A stretch of 64,000 bases of DNA from Sesamum alatum (GCA_034509735.1 JACGWO010000002.1:41223855-41287854); one strand, 5' to 3'. Positions 10,575 to 22,239 are shown, numbered from the stretch's first letter. A program made the numbers and translations. Notes: a model not told the origin generated them from the letters alone.

Positions 10575-11548
10575 ATGGTAGAAAATCAAAGTATTTTTAG
10601 AAAGAAAGAAAAAAGTATTTGTATTGTGGCCAAATTCGAGATTGAAAGGATTAGAAAGATATTTTATATTTTCAAATTGAGACAATAATTTTTAATTCAA
10701 ATTTCCACACATTACTTTTAATTGAGTTAGCCGGGTTTGGAACATTGAGTCCAAATGTCGTACTCGAGTTTACCTTATTCTGAAATATTAGTATTGAAAT
10801 TTCAAATCTGACTCAACATATAATATTACACTTAAATCTAATAATAATTTTGTAATTTTACAATGCAGACGCCCATATATAAAGACTATTGTAATTTACA
10901 AAAATCAAGCCAACTAGTGATTTTTAGCCGGGTGGATAAATAATCCCCGGCCCCATTCAACCAAGTAAACATAAGGTTAATTGTATTAGGCTATTTTAAT
11001 AATTCCCACCCACCATGTAAACGGCACCTTAGATAATAGTTTGTAATTTATTATTCTTGTTGTTTTGTCAGTCATGAAATTATTGATGTACTTAATAATA
11101 TCTTGAATATCTTGACGTATTGCATGATAAAATCAATCATTTATATCAAGAAAAAAAATGAACGATCTACCTATTTATAGTCTAGTCTTAAACGAGATAT
11201 TTCAGTTATTTACGTGACGAGTGTTTTACAATCATCATAAAAACATTCTATCATATAGCAGTGTATAGTTTAGAAAAATAATTAATTACTTGTAATGTGA
11301 TTGATTGGATATGTTAAACCTAATTTGACCAAAAACATTAATAAAAATCCTATGTGTCCATACTAAAGAGACAACCCTTAAAATTTTTGAGATAAAATCC
11401 CAATAATTGAGTTGATATATATGGTCCAACTAAATATTAAGATGGTGGGGATGCCATCTTCTCAACGTAGCATCAAGGGTAGTCTTGGCTTCCTTTGTCT
11501 ATCACTTATGCATAGAGTTGATTACTAGATGATTTTAGCAGGAGTTCA
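10575..11548. other. Non-coding part of segmental copy 1
   Basis: No gene is seen. The stretch is well conserved in copy 2 (about 28755-32307, interrupted there by the Pack-MULE). The empty Pack-MULE target, 'cacattacttttaattgag', is at about 10707-10725. Confidence 0.6.
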
Positions 11549-12764
11549 CGCCCGTTTCAATTAGGAATGGTCATTGAAACTATTACGGATCAGAATCACG
11601 TTGCTGACGTCACATTCATCTTATATTTGATCATTTATTTTTGGTACGGTCAGATCGTTTTCAAAATCGTTTCAAATTTTGTGTTACAAGTTGTGTTCCT
11701 ACGACTGTGTCAAAAGTACAATAGTAAAATATTGTAACACGATTTGGAACACTTTTATAACCATTGGAACGGCCCACCAATGGCAGATGTGTACCGTTTC
11801 AAAATGAGGTCCAACGTCAGTTGAAATATGGACAATTGAAAAAATCGTTCCAAAATGAGGTACAATTTGAGACGGTTTAAGTACTTAGAAATAGTTGTAT
11901 TACATTACCCATTCCTAAATATGGTATTTGTTAAAAATAATATGCGTTCCAAGGACTGTTCCAAAATGAGTTACAATGTGGCATGACTTTAATAGATAGA
12001 AATGTTGTATTAAAATATCCATTCCAACTACGTTATAGTTATATGTTACGAAACCATTCCTAATTACATTTTTAAATAACTGTTCCTACCTCTATAGACC
12101 GTTCCCAATGTTACTCAAAATCGTTCCAAAATGTGTAGAAAAAAATATCTAGTGTACGTTGTGATTATGATATCTCAACATCCGCCAGTCGGATTGATTC
12201 GAAACTTAACCACATATAAGGTTTTGTCTAGTTAAATATATCTAACGGTCTGATTTAAAGTCACATGGTCTGATTGAAGGTTGCACCATTTTGAATCTCG
12301 CTCATTACGAACCAGATACGATATCTCAATATCCGCATGCCAAAAATATCCAAAACTTCATTGAATATAGTCTTTTGTCTATTTAATCAAATCTAACGGT
12401 CTGATCAAAATTTAACGGTCTGATTAAACGATGCAGTACAATAACATAAAATGTTAGTTACATCTCTGTAATACTATAAATTAGAATATACAAATATACT
12501 TCATATAATAAAACATTATATCAATCTTATGAAAAATATTTTATGTTTTTAATTGTCTTAATCCACATATTGTATACTTTTCTTCGCTCATTAACATGTC
12601 CGGTACGAGTTTTTATTAGTTTTTTTATTTATTTTATTGAAAAATGAATAATTATTTGGAACTCTAATAGGAACGGTTTTTAACAAACAGGAACGGTTTT
12701 GTAATACGGATCTTTATACGTAATTATTTTTATGATAAAACGATGTTGTTTTCTTAGTTTTGGA

Positions 12765-13200
12765 ACGATAATAGGAACGGTCGGCTAAAAAATGACCATT
12801 CCAACAAGAGTTCCAACATAATTTTATTTGGCCTGGGAAAATTAAAATTTGGAACGGTTATTTTCAAAATGTCATTCCAAAAAGAGTTCCAACATAATTT
12901 CATTTTGGCGCCTTTTGAAAAATAGGAGGAAAAAATTAAAATTTGGAACGGTTAGAACGGTTATTTCAAATTGACCGTTCCAAACAGAGTTCCAATATAA
13001 TTTCATTTGGTGCCTTCTAAAAAATAGGTTTGAAAATTAAAATTTGGAACGATTATTTCAAATTGACCATTCCAAATAGAGTTCCAATATCATTTCATTT
13101 GACGCCTTCTGAAAAATAGGTTTGGAAAAATGGTGCCGTTTGGTTAGCTTTGGAACGGTCATAGGAACGATTTACTAAAAAATGACAATTCCAAAAGGTT
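12765..13200 (+). repeat. Subterminal tandem array in the CACTA element
   Basis: Four to five imperfect units of about 80-100 bp each begin 'tttggaacg', run through 'ccattccaa..agagttccaa' and end in 'atttcatttgg(c)gcctt.tgaaaaatagg'. Units start near 12767, 12845, 12943, 13042 and 13145. Such arrays are typical transposase-binding subterminal regions, which is inference here. Confidence 0.7.
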
Positions 13201-13244
13201 AATATAAAAGTGGCACTTAACAGATTTTTCTTCATTCTTCAACT

Positions 13245-13380
13245 CCTCTCCTCCCCCCCCCCCTCCCCTATATCTCTCTCTCTCTCTCTCTTTCTTAGAT
13301 TCCCACTTGTTCTCGCCGACGCCGCCGTCTGCTCCACCGCCGCCTCCTCCTCCGCCTCCGCCTCCGCCTCTGTCTACATC
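13245..13380 (+). repeat. Low-complexity C, CT and GCC tracts
   Basis: A poly-C tract (about 13252-13262), a (CT)n tract (about 13273-13292) and a GCC/TCC-repeat stretch (13316-13371) follow one another. It looks like the 5' leader of a lost element gene; no reliable reading frame follows. Confidence 0.6.
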
Positions 13381-14365
13381 TAAACCCCCTCCTAAACGTT
13401 AGTATTATTGTGGATATTATGATTTTTGTGAATATTGTGGATATTGTGATTTTTTTATGAATATTGTAGATATTGGAATTTTTCTGAATATTATGGATAT
13501 TTTTCAAAAATGCATATTGTGGATGGACATTTTTCTTAAAAATGCATATTGTGGAATTTTTGTGATTGTTTTGGGGAGTTTCTAAATTTTTTGCAATTTT
13601 TCTGATTTTTTTGGCATTTTTTTTATTTTTCTATATTTAAAAATACATTTTTTATTAAAAAAAAATCTGATTTAATAATGCACTTTTTTGGCATTTTTTC
13701 TGTATTTAAACATACACTTTTTTTTTTTGGAAATTTTCTGATTTTTTCTATATTTAATAATTTTAGGAAATATTAAACTTTTTTCTGAAATATTTTCTGA
13801 AATATTAAAATTTTCTGAAATATTTCTGAAAATTATAATATTAAAATATTTTATGAAATTTCAGATTATTTCCAAAATTTTAGAAATATTCTGAAATATT
13901 TTCTAAAATGCTGAAATTTTCATAAATGCTTTTTTTTTTTTCTTTTGTAATTTTCTGATATTTTTCTGCAGCTTTCTTTTTGTTTTTTTTTTTTTACAAT
14001 TTTCTAATTGTTGGGTTAATTAGTGTTGATATGAAATATTAAAAATGCGTTTATGATATAAATTATTGGGTTAATTAGTGTTGATATAGTAATTGGTAAA
14101 TTGTATGTTTAATTGTTGGTTAATTATTGATGAAATTAGTGTAGAATTCATTGTATAAAATTTTGAAAATAATAATTTTCCATAATTATTTGGAATTTTA
14201 TGTAATTTTCTGCAAATTTTGGGAATTCATTTATGCAAATTTTGGGAACTTGGAAATAATATTTCTTGCTGTAATTTGGGAATTTTATGTAAATTTCTGA
14301 AAATTTGATGTAATTTTAATTCGGTAATTTTCTGGCAATTTTATGTCAATTTCAGATTATTTTAG

Positions 14366-14439
14366 GATCGGATGGTTCGGCTGAAGACGATGATGGTCGA
14401 CATGATGAGTATGATGAAGCCGATGCAGGACCATGGTGA
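14366..14439 (+). pseudogene. Acidic C-terminal remnant of a CACTA-type ORF
   Basis: In one frame the stretch reads a short Asp/Glu-rich peptide (GSDGSAEDDDGRHDEYDEAD followed by AGPW and a stop). Acidic C-termini of this kind are common on CACTA transposase ORFs. It is too short for homology to decide, and the rest of the ORF is gone. Confidence 0.3.
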
Positions 14440-15422
14440 TGAGGGGGTGGGGTGTAGATTAGGAATTTTTTATATTTGTAAATATAAAATTTTTTCATAT
14501 TTATATAATAATTTTTTCTATATTATCCATTTTTATGTTAATTGCATTTCATTATTTCAATATTTATTTAATTAATCAAATTAAAACAAAATAATTAATT
14601 TTACTAATTAATAATAATTATATAATTTAGGAATGAGCTTTTGAACGGTTTGTTAATAATAAATGTTGTTCCAAATTTAATGACTAAATATCGTAGGATC
14701 CGTTCCAAAATAAATCCTACAACCATCCCAAACATGTATTCCAAACAAGGAATACAATCGTTCCAAAGTATATTCCAATGGAAGGTTCAAACTGTGTTCC
14801 GATGCCCATTTCAAAATAGTGTTACAATGCTCGTTCCAAATAGAAATAAAAGTGTTCCAAAAAATAATTTATATTTTTAGATAGTCAAACGTATTTAGGA
14901 ACGGTTTATGAACAAGTGGTATAAAATCCATTACTAATTAGGAACGATAACCACCCATCCGTTCCAAATAATTAGGAACGTTGTCTATTACGAAGAAAGG
15001 ACTCTCGTTCCATGCTCGTTCCAAATGCCAGTCCAACAGTGTCCAACTACTAAAACTGTTCCAAAAACCGTTTCTAAATCCGTTTCAAATTCCACATTTT
15101 TTTGTAGTGGGATGACATTGCAAAAAACAAAAAAATATATAGGATGACTTTGCAATTAATTTAAAAACACAGGGATGAAAATAAAAATTACCCTACCACA
15201 CAAAAGTAGCAGACAACAAAGAAGGGGGGTCCTTCTTTGTAGTTCAAGCTTATGTCAATTTTTTGAATAATATTTTGGTCTCGTTTTTGTAAATTCAAAT
15301 GTGAAGAATTTTATATTTTTTTTTGTATATCAGCTTTTGTGGCAAACATTGTTCTCAAATTATCATAAAATATATCTTGACACTTATTTCCTATTTTTTT
15401 ACACAGAATTGTTAGCTTATAC

Positions 15423-15973
15423 TGTTTTTTTGAAGTGAAAGCGATAAATATTATTTATTAAACTAAATCGATTAGAATCAACCATGTCGACTATCAATAT
15501 CTAATAGAGACAATGACAACAATTATACATTGATCAACAATATTACACTAGTATATATGACACACTCAAATGTGTGTGCATAATTAACTTTGATTTAAAA
15601 AAAATTATTATTATTTTATAAAATATATATTTATTAAATAAATAAAAAATATTGAAAATATAAGAAACTTCTGTAAAATTATGAAAAAGTCAGAGAAGAA
15701 AAAGAGATGGGAAGCTGAGTAGAGAAAATAGGAAGTTGGAGAGAGAGAGAGAGAGAGAGAGATCTTGAAATTAATAAAAAATAATTAAAAAAATGACAGA
15801 TCAAATAATTGGAGCCACCATAAGGGTGCTCTCCAATTATATAAAGGTATAGATAAATAAAATCTAAACAACCTCTTACTATAACAGTATACAAATAATC
15901 CTACTATACAGTAGACTATCATTTCCCATGTATTGATGGGGATTCGAACCTCAACCTTAACCATTAGGCCAAC
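15423..15973 (-). mobile_element. Antisense tRNA-derived SINE with a secondary insertion
   Basis: On the minus strand the head carries TGGCCTAATGGTTAAGG and the B box GGTTCGAATCCCC, as in a tRNA gene. The body matches the SINE at 4475-4735. About 15550-15850 is foreign to that SINE and includes a (GA)n tract near 15738-15761, so a second element lies inside. Copy 1 of the segment has an uninterrupted join at about 6270, which defines the insertion edges. Confidence 0.6.
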
Positions 15974-16437
15974 TACGAATTAGTCAATTGACATTATACC
16001 TATAAGTCATCTAATACACATAAGCTAATGACATGAAAGATGAAAAATAACGAGTCCTAAAAAATTGCACGAAATTAATGAATTGCGGGATTTAATTGTT
16101 AGTTCTTTGTAACTGCAATCAATGTTTTCAGACCTGGACCGGACATCAAATCGGTCAAGTCACTGGGTCACTGGTCCGATCGGTCGGACCGGAGCCAAAA
16201 AACCGGTTGACCCGGACCCTATTATATATATGTATATATATAATTATACATAAACATACTAATAATTATATATATGTATATATATAATTATGCATAAATA
16301 TACTAGCAAATCTAAAGTAAATATGCTAACAATTAAACATACTAAGTGTATAAGTTCAACATAAATATTTGACTAAATAGACAAATAATTAAAAAAAAAA
16401 TAGGCAAATGTACTACAAGTTTGTAAAATCATCAATT

Positions 16438-16605
16438 TCAATCAGAATCATCTTCATTGTCATTATCACTATAATAAACACTTATACTTTGACGACCAAA
16501 TTGTTCAATATCAGCCTCTGCAATTGGCTCAATATCGTTTGTCTCATCTGAAATAAACAATTAACAAAAAATAAGTTATAATAAAAATGTATTAATGAAA
16601 TTTGA

Positions 16606-16638
<33 letters not shown>

Positions 16639-18851
16639 TAAGTTTAACCAACCTGTCAATGGATTAAAACTTGATCCTTCCCCATTTCTTGGCATTTCTC
16701 TCTCAAGCATTTTCTTCAATTTCATCATAGTCAAGTTCACCTTCTGGAGTTTCTTCAACGATCCAAAATTCCGCCTTGTCAATGCACTCATAATCAACAG
16801 GATCGTAAGGCCTCTTGTTATATTTAACTCTAAATATTACAAATATGAGAAAATATAGTTATTATATTGTACACAAATAAATTTAGTTAATTCTAAACAC
16901 TATATATACTTGTTTTGCAGACGCAAGTTATAATGCACATAAACTAGATCATTCAACCTTTGGTGCTCCAACCTGTTTCTCCTTTTTGTATGAATACGCT
17001 CGAAAACACTCCAGTTCCGCTCGCATCCAGAAGAAGAAGCTGTTTGACTTAAAATTCTAATTGCCAACTTTTGTAGGTTAGGTGCATCAAGATCAAATAA
17101 TTTCCACCAATCATCTAACAAAAAAATTATCAATAAGTAATTCAAATTAAAAAATGATAAATTATACAAAATAAAATATTACCAGGTTGAGTTGATCTAG
17201 CAATAGCCAAAGCAGTTGGTCTTGCAAAACTCTTTTGGCGATCTTGGTAGAGTGATATCTCAGTGTAAGCCTTATCACTTACATTTCCAGGTCTGGTTTC
17301 AAGATAATCCAAAAGCCCCCCCATATCCTCTGCCTTTTCGCAAAATGATTCCTTATCATACTGAAAAACTGGGTTCAAATAATATGCGACAGCATGCAAA
17401 TTTTTTCGCAACATCTTATCCCATCTTGCATTGACAATATCAATGTATTGTTCATATAACCTTTTTTTTTGTTGCGAAACAAGGCTTTAATAGCTTTTCT
17501 TGCCCTACACATGCCTTCATACACATACCCCAATGATGGCTTCTCATCAGAATCACAAATTCGCAACTCATCAGAATCACAAATTCGCAACAAACGACTT
17601 GTTTTGTCTAAAATGACTTGTTTCACTTGTTTTACGATATCTTTCTTCAAAAACTTTTTGAAATCTTGACATGTCACCATTGCCTGCAAATCATCTTTAT
17701 GATCATGTAAACTTTTCAATGCAATGAATGTTGTGGCAAAACAAGTATCTCCAGGTCGGATAATCTCTGTCCACCCCTCTCTTTGCCTCAACCAATTAAG
17801 TGGCCATTTATTGTTATAGATATAACAAGTCACTTTTGATGCAAGTAATGCACAATCTTTTACATGAGACAACTCACCAATATCTTTCAAGATCAAATTA
17901 ACACAGTGAGCTGCACACGGCGACCAACAAATAGTGGGATATTTTTCTGAAAGTAAACGCCCAGCCGACTAAATGAACCATATTCTGCACTCCAACCATT
18001 TCCACAATTTCAGCAAACAAGTTACACAAATTTTCAGCCGTAGAGTCAATACCAGACACATCAACAGATTTTATAAAAGATATTCCAGATGGACAATAAA
18101 CCAAAAGTTAACCAATGGCCTCTGTCTAGAATCTTTCCATCCATCACCCATTATAGTGCAACCAGTTTCTATCCACTCACTTCTAAAAGAATCAACAATC
18201 AAGGACACATGCTTTTTAGCATCTCTCAAAAGTGAAACCCTCAAAGCATGAACTAGGCGCTGTGTACCCATGACCCATAGATGCAACTTTACTCATAGCA
18301 ACTTGAAAGAAAGGGGAATTGCAAGCATTTAACGGAATGCATGAATCATAAAACCACATAGCTACAGCCAAATCAGTATCATGCCATTTTTCTTTACTTT
18401 GTAAAGCAGCTTTGATAGTAGGTTGAGAAGGATCACAAGTACCAAATTTGAAGAATGAGTCCAATCCCATTTTTCCCTTTTTCTTGCTTGGCTCAATTTG
18501 TTGCTTGTGGCTTTCTCTTTGAGAATGGGGCGCGTTAGCATATTCATCAACTTCATATGAACTCGTGCCAAAGGAATATTCATCAAGCTCGGAAGATCCT
18601 CGCTTTTCTTTTGCTCTTTCTGCATTTTCCTTCAAAGAGCCTTGAATCATAAATCTCACTTCTGGAGGCACTTTCTTGCAACTTGTTATATTTCCTTTTT
18701 CTCAAGCAAGATGTTGTTTCATTCTATTGATTCCTCCACCTCTGAAGGTAGTGATACAATAATCACACGTTAATATCTTTCTTCCATCACCAGTTGTCGC
18801 TTCAGTAACGTGTTTCCAGGTTATGTCTTTTTTCTGCCTTGGATTGTTTCG
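16438..18851 (-). pseudogene. hAT transposase gene (BED finger, DUF659, hATC)
   Basis: The gene reads right to left. A BED-type zinc finger lies near 18850-18700 (CDYCITTFRGGGINRMKQHLA-like). A basic linker and a DUF659 core follow (18670-17960; 'TGCTIMGDGWKDSRQRPLVN', then the region around VSGIDSTAENL). Next comes 'CAAHCVNLILKDIGELSHVK' at about 17920-17850, then the hATC dimerisation domain at 17120-16920 (ILSQTASSSGCERNWSVFER). An acidic tail ends at 16438. The frames change near 18250, 18080, 17940 and 17470, and a 24-bp in-frame duplication sits near 17540-17590 (RICDSDEL repeated), so no full-length protein can be made. Some breaks could be introns, for example around 17140 and 16800. 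The family is clear, activity very unlikely. Confidence 0.85.
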
Positions 18852-18954
18852 AGATGGTTGTCCTACTCTGGAACCACTAATAGATTGAGATCATTTGGTG
18901 TGGTTCGAGAATTCGTAGTCTCCTCCATTAACTACAAATACAATTAACCAACAA

Positions 18955-19150
18955 TTAGAATAATTGCAATAAATAATCAAAAGTGCGATAAATACTCAAC
19001 AAACATAAGTGCAATAAATACTCAAAATAATTACAATAAATACTCAACATAATTGCAATAAATACTCAACATAGGTGCAATAAATACTCAACATAATTAC
19101 AATAAATACTCAACATAATTGCAATAAATACTCAATATAATTACAATAAA
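18955..19150 (+). repeat. Minisatellite of about 22 bp
   Basis: Tandem units of the form 'caataaatactcaacataatta', about eight copies with drift (cataagtg, cataattg, cataggtg variants). It lies upstream of the transposase reading direction, inside the hAT element. Confidence 0.85.
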
Positions 19151-19249
19151 ATACATATTTTTACATAGATAAAATGACAAAGATTATGCACAAGTAGCAA
19201 ATAACAACATAAATATATATATATATATAAATTAAAAAAAAAGATGAAT

Positions 19250-19460
19250 AACAACAGAGCAGCAACTGCTCTGTTGTTGTTTAGACTTTAGAGCAGCAGT
19301 TGCTGCGTAAAGTTGTAAACAACAGAGCAGCAAGCTGCTGCTCTGTTGTGAACGACTCAACGCAGCAGCAAGCTGCTGCTGCTTGCTGTTCAGCTGTTGT
19401 TTAACAACAGAAACAGCTGCAACAGCTGTTTCTGTTGTTAAACAACAGCAACAGCACTGA
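19250..19460. repeat. Cluster of CAG/CTG perfect palindromes
   Basis: Successive hairpins occur: arms of 14 bp at 19319-19332 and 19336-19349 with a 3-nt loop, and arms of 16 bp at 19403-19418 and 19424-19439 with a 5-nt loop, plus shorter ones around 19255-19310 and 19371-19390. All are built from caacag / ctgttg and cagcag / ctgctg. The open frame across it is a composition artefact. Confidence 0.85.
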
Positions 19461-20177
19461 CAGTCCGGCACAGCAACAGGCGACCCCTTTTTCAAATACC
19501 CAACCCAAGAGCAAAATAAAAACTCCATAAATCTTTAAAAAAAAATCGTACATATAATTAATGAAATGGGTAAGAAAAATTATGAATTGCCTCTTGAGAT
19601 CTGTAGAATAACTTGAGTCTTGAGTCGATTTGAGTTGTACTTGATAGTTTGAGTTTTGAGAGTGGTGGGTTGAGTTGAGAACTTGAGAGAGAGAATGAAA
19701 TTGTGTGTGTGGGAATGAAGAAAAGAAGAAAAAACCTAATGGTTTAGTTCCCCCCCCCCCCCCTTTTTACTGATTTTTAAGCTCCATTTTTCCTTTCTTT
19801 TTTTTAAAAAAAAATCTGGACCAGTCTGACCGGTCAACCGGTCAAACCGATTTTTGACCGATTTTATAGGTCGCGGTTTTTAAGCATTGACCCGGACCGG
19901 GGACCTGGCCGGTTCTCGGTCGGACCGGCCGATCCGGTCCGGGTCTGAAAACGTTGACTGCAATCATGAAAATGCCACCCTCCAAATATACAGGTCATAA
20001 AATATAATATTAGTCATCGTTTACGTGGCTAGAGGGACTGATTGAATGCTTCATCGGCAGAAATTCCAATTTTTAAAACCCTATTTCGTCCACATTGACA
20101 ATTTCTGACGAACTATTCAATTCCGTTGGCCGAAGTCATCAAATTGCTAAAAATTATGGAATTATGGATTGTAATTA

Positions 20178-20490
20178 GGGTACATGCTTTTTTGGTCTCA
20201 TAAGACTAGGACATTATTTGTTTTGGTACCACAACTTAGGTAGGTGACTGTTTTAGTCCCATAAAACACATTTTTTAGCTTTTTTGGTCCCAAAATATCA
20301 CATTTTTTAGTTTTTTTGTCCCAAAAATGACATGATACTTTGGGACCAAAAAAACTGAAAATGTGTTCTATGGGACCAAAAAACATTGAAAAACGTATTT
20401 TATGGGACTAAAACAGCCACCTACCTAAGTTGTGGTACCAAAAAAAAATAATACCCTAATCTTACGTGACCAAAAAAAATCATTTTGCCC
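20178..20490. mobile_element. Palindromic MITE, 313 bp
   Basis: The left end 'gggtacatgcttttttggtc' pairs with the right end 'gaccaaaaaaaatcattttgccc', and the arms continue inward through 'tggtaccacaacttaggtag' and its complement. Direct flanks gattgtaatta and gattgtgtttt look like a diverged target duplication of about 9-11 bp, the Mutator range. It interrupts the segment where copy 1 is continuous (about 6611-6625). Confidence 0.75.
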
Positions 20491-20932
20491 GATTGTGTTT
20501 TGTGATCCTTTAACTAGAATCCTTAAATTAACACCCCCACTACCATACACAACAGTAAAACGCAATTTAGCCTATTAATAGGTTGGAGCCTTAATTGAGT
20601 ACGAATCAAGCCGGGTCTATGAGCCCCCAAATTTTGTAATTTTTTTGTTTAAATTATACATGAACTTTGTCTTTTGATATATTGCCCCTTCCAATTTTCT
20701 AAGTTTGTATAAGATTAAATAATATTTTAATATTTTCATATATTACCCCCTAATTATTTTAATTGCCTCCAGTAATGGGGCAACGTGAACTTAATGTATA
20801 TAATTTTCCAAACCCTCAAACTTTCACTCCTAGACCCATTCAAGAAAAATAACGTTTATTAGGGATTTCGTTTTCTAGCTTCATCGTCAATTTTAATTTC
20901 TCTTTTTTCCTCGTATGATATCCTTTTCGTTT

Positions 20933-21190
20933 GCCGAGCAGGCTTAGCTTAGTTGTCGAAGTTGAGGCCCCATGGTCCTAGAGGTCATGGGTTCAAACCC
21001 TTGCGTGGGTTGATGTTATTTCCATTGTTTAGTAGGTATGATTTGTTGTTGTAATAGCTAGGTGTTAGTTTATGTGATATTATTGATTTGATTGTTTGTA
21101 ATTATCTCTGTTCGATATTGATAGCCGACGGGACTGAATGCAATCACTTTACTTGCGATTAATAAAATTCATCGCTTCTAATTCAAAAAA
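20933..21190 (+). mobile_element. tRNA-derived SINE, copy C (paralogue of copy A)
   Basis: Head GCCGAGCAGGC, A box TAGCTTAGTTGT, B box GGTTCAAACCC and an A-rich tail. A perfect 17-bp target duplication, atgatatccttttcgtt, flanks it. It occupies the same position as the copy at 8029-8287, so both descend from one insertion older than the segmental duplication. Confidence 0.85.
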
Positions 21191-21791
21191 ATGATATCCT
21201 TTTCGTTCAATGTTGGCAGGTTCAACAACGAGTCAAATAAATGCAAGAAAAAGTGAAGAACGTGTGTTTCCCAAAATCCTTAGGCCTCGTTTACTTTGAG
21301 GGATGTGATTAAATTAATGATAGATTAATGATGTATAAAATATAGGATGGAATTAAATTATAGGGAAAATTACAATTTTCCTCCAGTTTCTTAGGGGCAG
21401 TGGCACTTTCAGTATAGGGCCTTTCCAAAATAGTATTTTAGGACATTACGTTTGAAATTTTGGCAATTACAGGATAAAAAGGCCTAATTTCGCCGGAAAT
21501 GGGCACGAGGTCTGCACGTGAGGGAATTAATTTGGGGGTGAACCAACGTGTCAGGCGACGAGCTGAAGTGGAAAAAAAATTAAAAGCAATTGTTGACGTG
21601 GAGGGCTAACGTGGTTAAAATCTCCACGTCAGCTCTGCCTTGTAAATAAGTAGGAAACCATTTCAGGGGAAAAATCATTTTCACCTAAAATCCCCAATTT
21701 ATACGCTGAAGAACCCTAGTTCTTCTGCAAAAAAAAAAATCTGCAAACAAGAAACACTCGGCTGAAGGTAAAATTGAGCTACAAATTGAAG

Positions 21792-22239
21792 ATGAGCAGC
21801 GTGGGAGGTCGCGTAGACTGCTATTGTGGGAGGAGAACGGTTATTCGAACTTTATGGACTGAATCCTGGAAGAAGATTCAATGCATGTAGAGATTACAAT
21901 GTAAGTTTAAGTTTCCTTTTTTCTTTTTCTTAGTTCTCTTCCACTCAACTTCTGCAGTATTTTCATGTAGAGGGGTGGCTGTGCTTTTTTTTTATTGGGA
22001 GGACCCCCCCAATGTGTGGCAGGGCACGTGCAATTATCCCTGGTTTACTGCGGAAGAAAAAAAAAATAGGGGTTGAAATACTGAAACTGAAATGCAACAA
22101 CAAAAAATTATGGAAAGTGATACTTCTCATTGTTGTTGTATGGTTGATTTGCATTTGGCTAAGTATTGGATGTTGTTTCAAGAAGCAGGAACAGTGCAAC
22201 ATGCTCTGGAAAATGAAGGCGATTCCTGGAGAATTGTAA
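21792..22239 (+). pseudogene. GRF zinc-finger ORF of the MULE
   Basis: The reading starts MSSVGGRVDCYCGRRTVIRT and continues, after a small frameshift near 21865, into PGRRFNACRDYN, the GRF-finger core. A donor-like gtaagt follows at about 21901. A second exon from about 21959 continues with a 'FYWEDPP' segment and then MCGRARAIIPGLLRKKKK, and ends in a hydrophobic helix (about 22112-22175) that would anchor the protein in a membrane. Small GRF proteins with a C-terminal transmembrane helix are a known plant repeat-associated family. It runs towards the transposase gene. Frame loss makes a working protein unlikely, although exon borders are my inference. Confidence 0.6.

Larger units (their letters stand above)
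6048..11548 (+). repeat. Segmental duplication, copy 1 (dirigent segment)
   Basis: This segment is repeated in direct orientation at 15196-32307. Matching landmarks include the opening (ccacacagaagtagcaaca / ccacacaaaagtagcagaca), the SINE at 8029, the dirigent gene with its TATA box, the Helitron-like unit at 10272, the stretch around 10725-11330, and the closing 'gattttagcaggagt'. After removing copy-specific insertions (two MITEs and one SINE here; about 13 kb of transposons in copy 2), both copies reduce to roughly 4.2-4.3 kb. Nucleotide identity by eye is high but clearly below 100 percent, with many substitutions and small indels. Confidence 0.9.
11549..15109 (+). mobile_element. Non-autonomous CACTA derivative
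   Basis: The right edge ends TTTTTTTGTAGTG (15097-15109), the inverted CACTACAAAAA terminus of CACTA elements. Dense subterminal motifs gttccaaa / ggaacg fill 11560-13200 and 14640-15090 in both orientations. An acidic coding remnant sits at 14366-14439. The left terminus CACTAC... is not found, so the left end is truncated or rearranged. The element lies between the two segmental copies. Its interior (13400-14350) is T-rich, with many short 'gaaatatt/ttttctga' repeats and no transposase domain. Confidence 0.6.
16120..19956. mobile_element. hAT DNA transposon with perfect 8-bp target duplication
   Basis: The inverted termini CAATGTTTTCAGACC and (in reverse) CAACGTTTTCAGACC bound a 3837-bp element. 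The 8-bp repeat ACTGCAAT flanks it on both sides (16112-16119 and 19957-19964). The paralogous empty site in copy 1 is ACTGCAGT at 6403-6410. Subterminal regions are rich in ccgg/ggacc words (cggtcaa, ggtccgg). A decayed transposase gene lies on the minus strand. Low-complexity blocks specific to the element are the 22-bp array (18955-19150) and the CAG/CTG palindromes (19250-19460). Confidence 0.93.

Noticed and set aside
13295..13507. 70-codon Arg-rich frame
   Set aside because: It arises from the GCC/TCC repeat tract read in antisense; there is no conserved motif.
19232..19528. 98-codon frame rich in Gln, Ser and Cys
   Set aside because: It is a translation of the CAG/CTG palindrome cluster inside the hAT element and has no domain.
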